Part shown: positions 63,139-64,000 of the stretch, piece after piece
How the letters are laid out: each line of letters begins with the position of its first letter
How positions within the stretch are numbered: position 1 is the first letter of the stretch
Assembly: GCA_018240785.1 (NCBI GenBank)
Contig: JAFEFC010000015.1
Coordinates: forward strand, 1 to 64,000
Source of the DNA: Pseudomonadota bacterium
GTDB lineage: Bacteria > Pseudomonadota > Gammaproteobacteria > Burkholderiales > Rhodocyclaceae
Direction: 5' to 3'
Length of the DNA: 64,000 bases
Notes under the pieces: generated by a model
What the model was told of the DNA's origin: nothing
Database searches by the model: none
Seen by the model: only the letters and a program-made list of their open reading frames with translations
Translations under genes and position numbers: made by a program

Positions 63139-64000
63139 CTAGTGGCGCAGCGGCTGGGCCGGGCGGGGGCGGGTGGCCGTTGCCGGCTGTGGTTCCAGCC
63201 GCGCGACGGTGAGGCTGTCGTCGCCGAAGTAGCGCTTCGCCACCGCCTGCACCTCATCCGCGGTGACCGCGCGCAGGCCTTCCAGCAGGCGATCCTCGTC
63301 GCGCCACGACAGGCCGGCCGATTCCAGGTAGCCGATCTCCATCGCCTGGCCCATCAGCGAGTCGCGCTTGTACACGCGCGACGCGACGGCCTGCGCCTTC
63401 ACCCGGGCGAGTTCGGCCTCGGTCACGCCTTCGTCGCGGATGCGCTGCAGCTCAGCACGCAGTGCGCCTTCAAGCTCGGCGACGGTCTTGCCCGGCGCGG
63501 GCACGCCGTCGAGATAGAACAGCGACGGGCCGCGGCCGGAGCCGTCGTAACTGGCGCCGGCCGACACCGCCAGCCGCGCGTCGCGCACGAGGTGGCGATT
63601 CAGGCGCGCGCCGTCGTAGCCGTCGAGCACCGCGGCCAGCATCTGCAACGCGTAGGGATCGCGGTCCGAGGCCGGGTTGCGCAGCGCCGGCACATGCCAG
63701 GCCAGCGCCAGGTAGGGCAGCTCGGCGGGGCCTTTCACCACCGTCTCGCGCGGGCCGAGCTGTTCGGGTTCGGCCGATACGCGGCGCGCCGGCAGTTCCT
63801 GCGTGGCGATCCTGCCGTAATGCTCGGCCGCCATGCGGAACACCGCCTTGTGGTCCACGTCGCCTACGACCACCAGATAGGCGTTGTTGGGCGTGTACCA
63901 GCGCCGGTACCAGTCGCGCGCATCCTGCGGGCGCATGGCGTCGAGATCGGTCATCCAGCCGATCACCGGGCGGCGGTAGGGATGCGCCTGGAAAGCGGTG
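63139..64000 (-). CDS. M16-family zinc peptidase, partial at window edge
   Basis: The frame runs off the right end; at least 287 C-terminal codons are inside. WYRRWYTPNNAYLVVVGDVD, FRMAAEHYGRI and the second-domain sequence LAAVLDGYDGARLNRHLVRD are M16 features. The HxxEH motif would lie outside the window, so catalysis is inferred from pairing with the inactive subunit downstream. Confidence 0.85.
   Translation of the reverse strand, partial: TAFQAHPYRRPVIGWMTDLDAMRPQDARDWYRRWYTPNNAYLVVVGDVDHKAVFRMAAEHYGRIATQELPARRVSAEPEQLGPRETVVKGPAELPYLALAWHVPALRNPASDRDPYALQMLAAVLDGYDGARLNRHLVRDARLAVSAGASYDGSGRGPSLFYLDGVPAPGKTVAELEGALRAELQRIRDEGVTEAELARVKAQAVASRVYKRDSLMGQAMEIGYLESAGLSWRDEDRLLEGLRAVTADEVQAVAKRYFGDDSLTVARLEPQPATATRPRPAQPLRH

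Overview
The window (about 68% GC by eye, dense short operons, ATGA/GTGA start-stop overlaps) looks like the chromosome of a denitrifying betaproteobacterium, most likely Rhodocyclales (Thauera/Azoarcus group). The pointers are a clade I nosZ-nosR-nosDFYL cluster, a glnA-ntrB-ntrC block, a RegB/RegA-type redox two-component pair and the gene order lolB-ispE-tRNA-Gln-prs-rplY-pth-ychF. The genus is inferred; no database was searched.

Layout. 0-0.2 kb: 5S rRNA and terminator ending an rRNA operon. 0.26-5.5 kb: FAD hydroxylase, dsbC, mltA, a 42-residue membrane protein overlapping a DUF815 ATPase, and a Nudix-ThiE fusion. 5.6-11.1 kb, minus strand: birA-coaX-trpB2-SPOR-coaE-zapD-yacG, which joins the first and last steps of CoA synthesis. 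11.1-17.2 kb, minus strand: ntrC, ntrB, a DUF4124 protein, glnA with a sigma54 promoter and NtrC sites, and a cation diffusion facilitator. 17.3-26.4 kb: rhodanese, nadA, phospholipase D-type cardiolipin synthase, gluQ, a YdjC-type deacetylase and a gtrB/GT39/gtrA surface-glycan cassette. 26.5-39 kb: a cytochrome c5-like lipoprotein, the nos cluster and regBA. 39-44.2 kb: EamA exporter, flavocytochrome reductase, an unknown membrane protein, and sdhC-sdhD-sdhB without sdhA.

44.2-49 kb is accessory and partly decayed. It holds a TIR-domain protein, a helical protein, a SLOG-like nucleotide-binding protein and a two-helix membrane protein on the minus strand, then an HD-hydrolase fragment, an orphan Fae-like gene lacking the usual histidine, and a ribbon-helix-helix gene broken at a pentanucleotide repeat next to a SnoaL-like fragment. 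The TIR/SLOG group is the best candidate for an undescribed nucleotide-signalling or anti-phage system, although two of its genes appear fused by deletion or interrupted by a stop codon.

49-64 kb is housekeeping: ychF, Ap4A phosphorylase, pth, rplY, prs, tRNA-Gln, ispE, lolB, a TPR protein, mutM, a dynamin-like GTPase, ferredoxin, coaD, rsmD and an M16 peptidase pair cut by the window edge.

How it fits together. NtrBC with the sigma54/NtrC promoter controls glutamine synthetase. The nos genes make and mature periplasmic N2O reductase; three FNR/DNR-like boxes and a RegR-type box suggest control by oxygen or nitrogen oxides and by the adjacent redox-sensing kinase/regulator pair.
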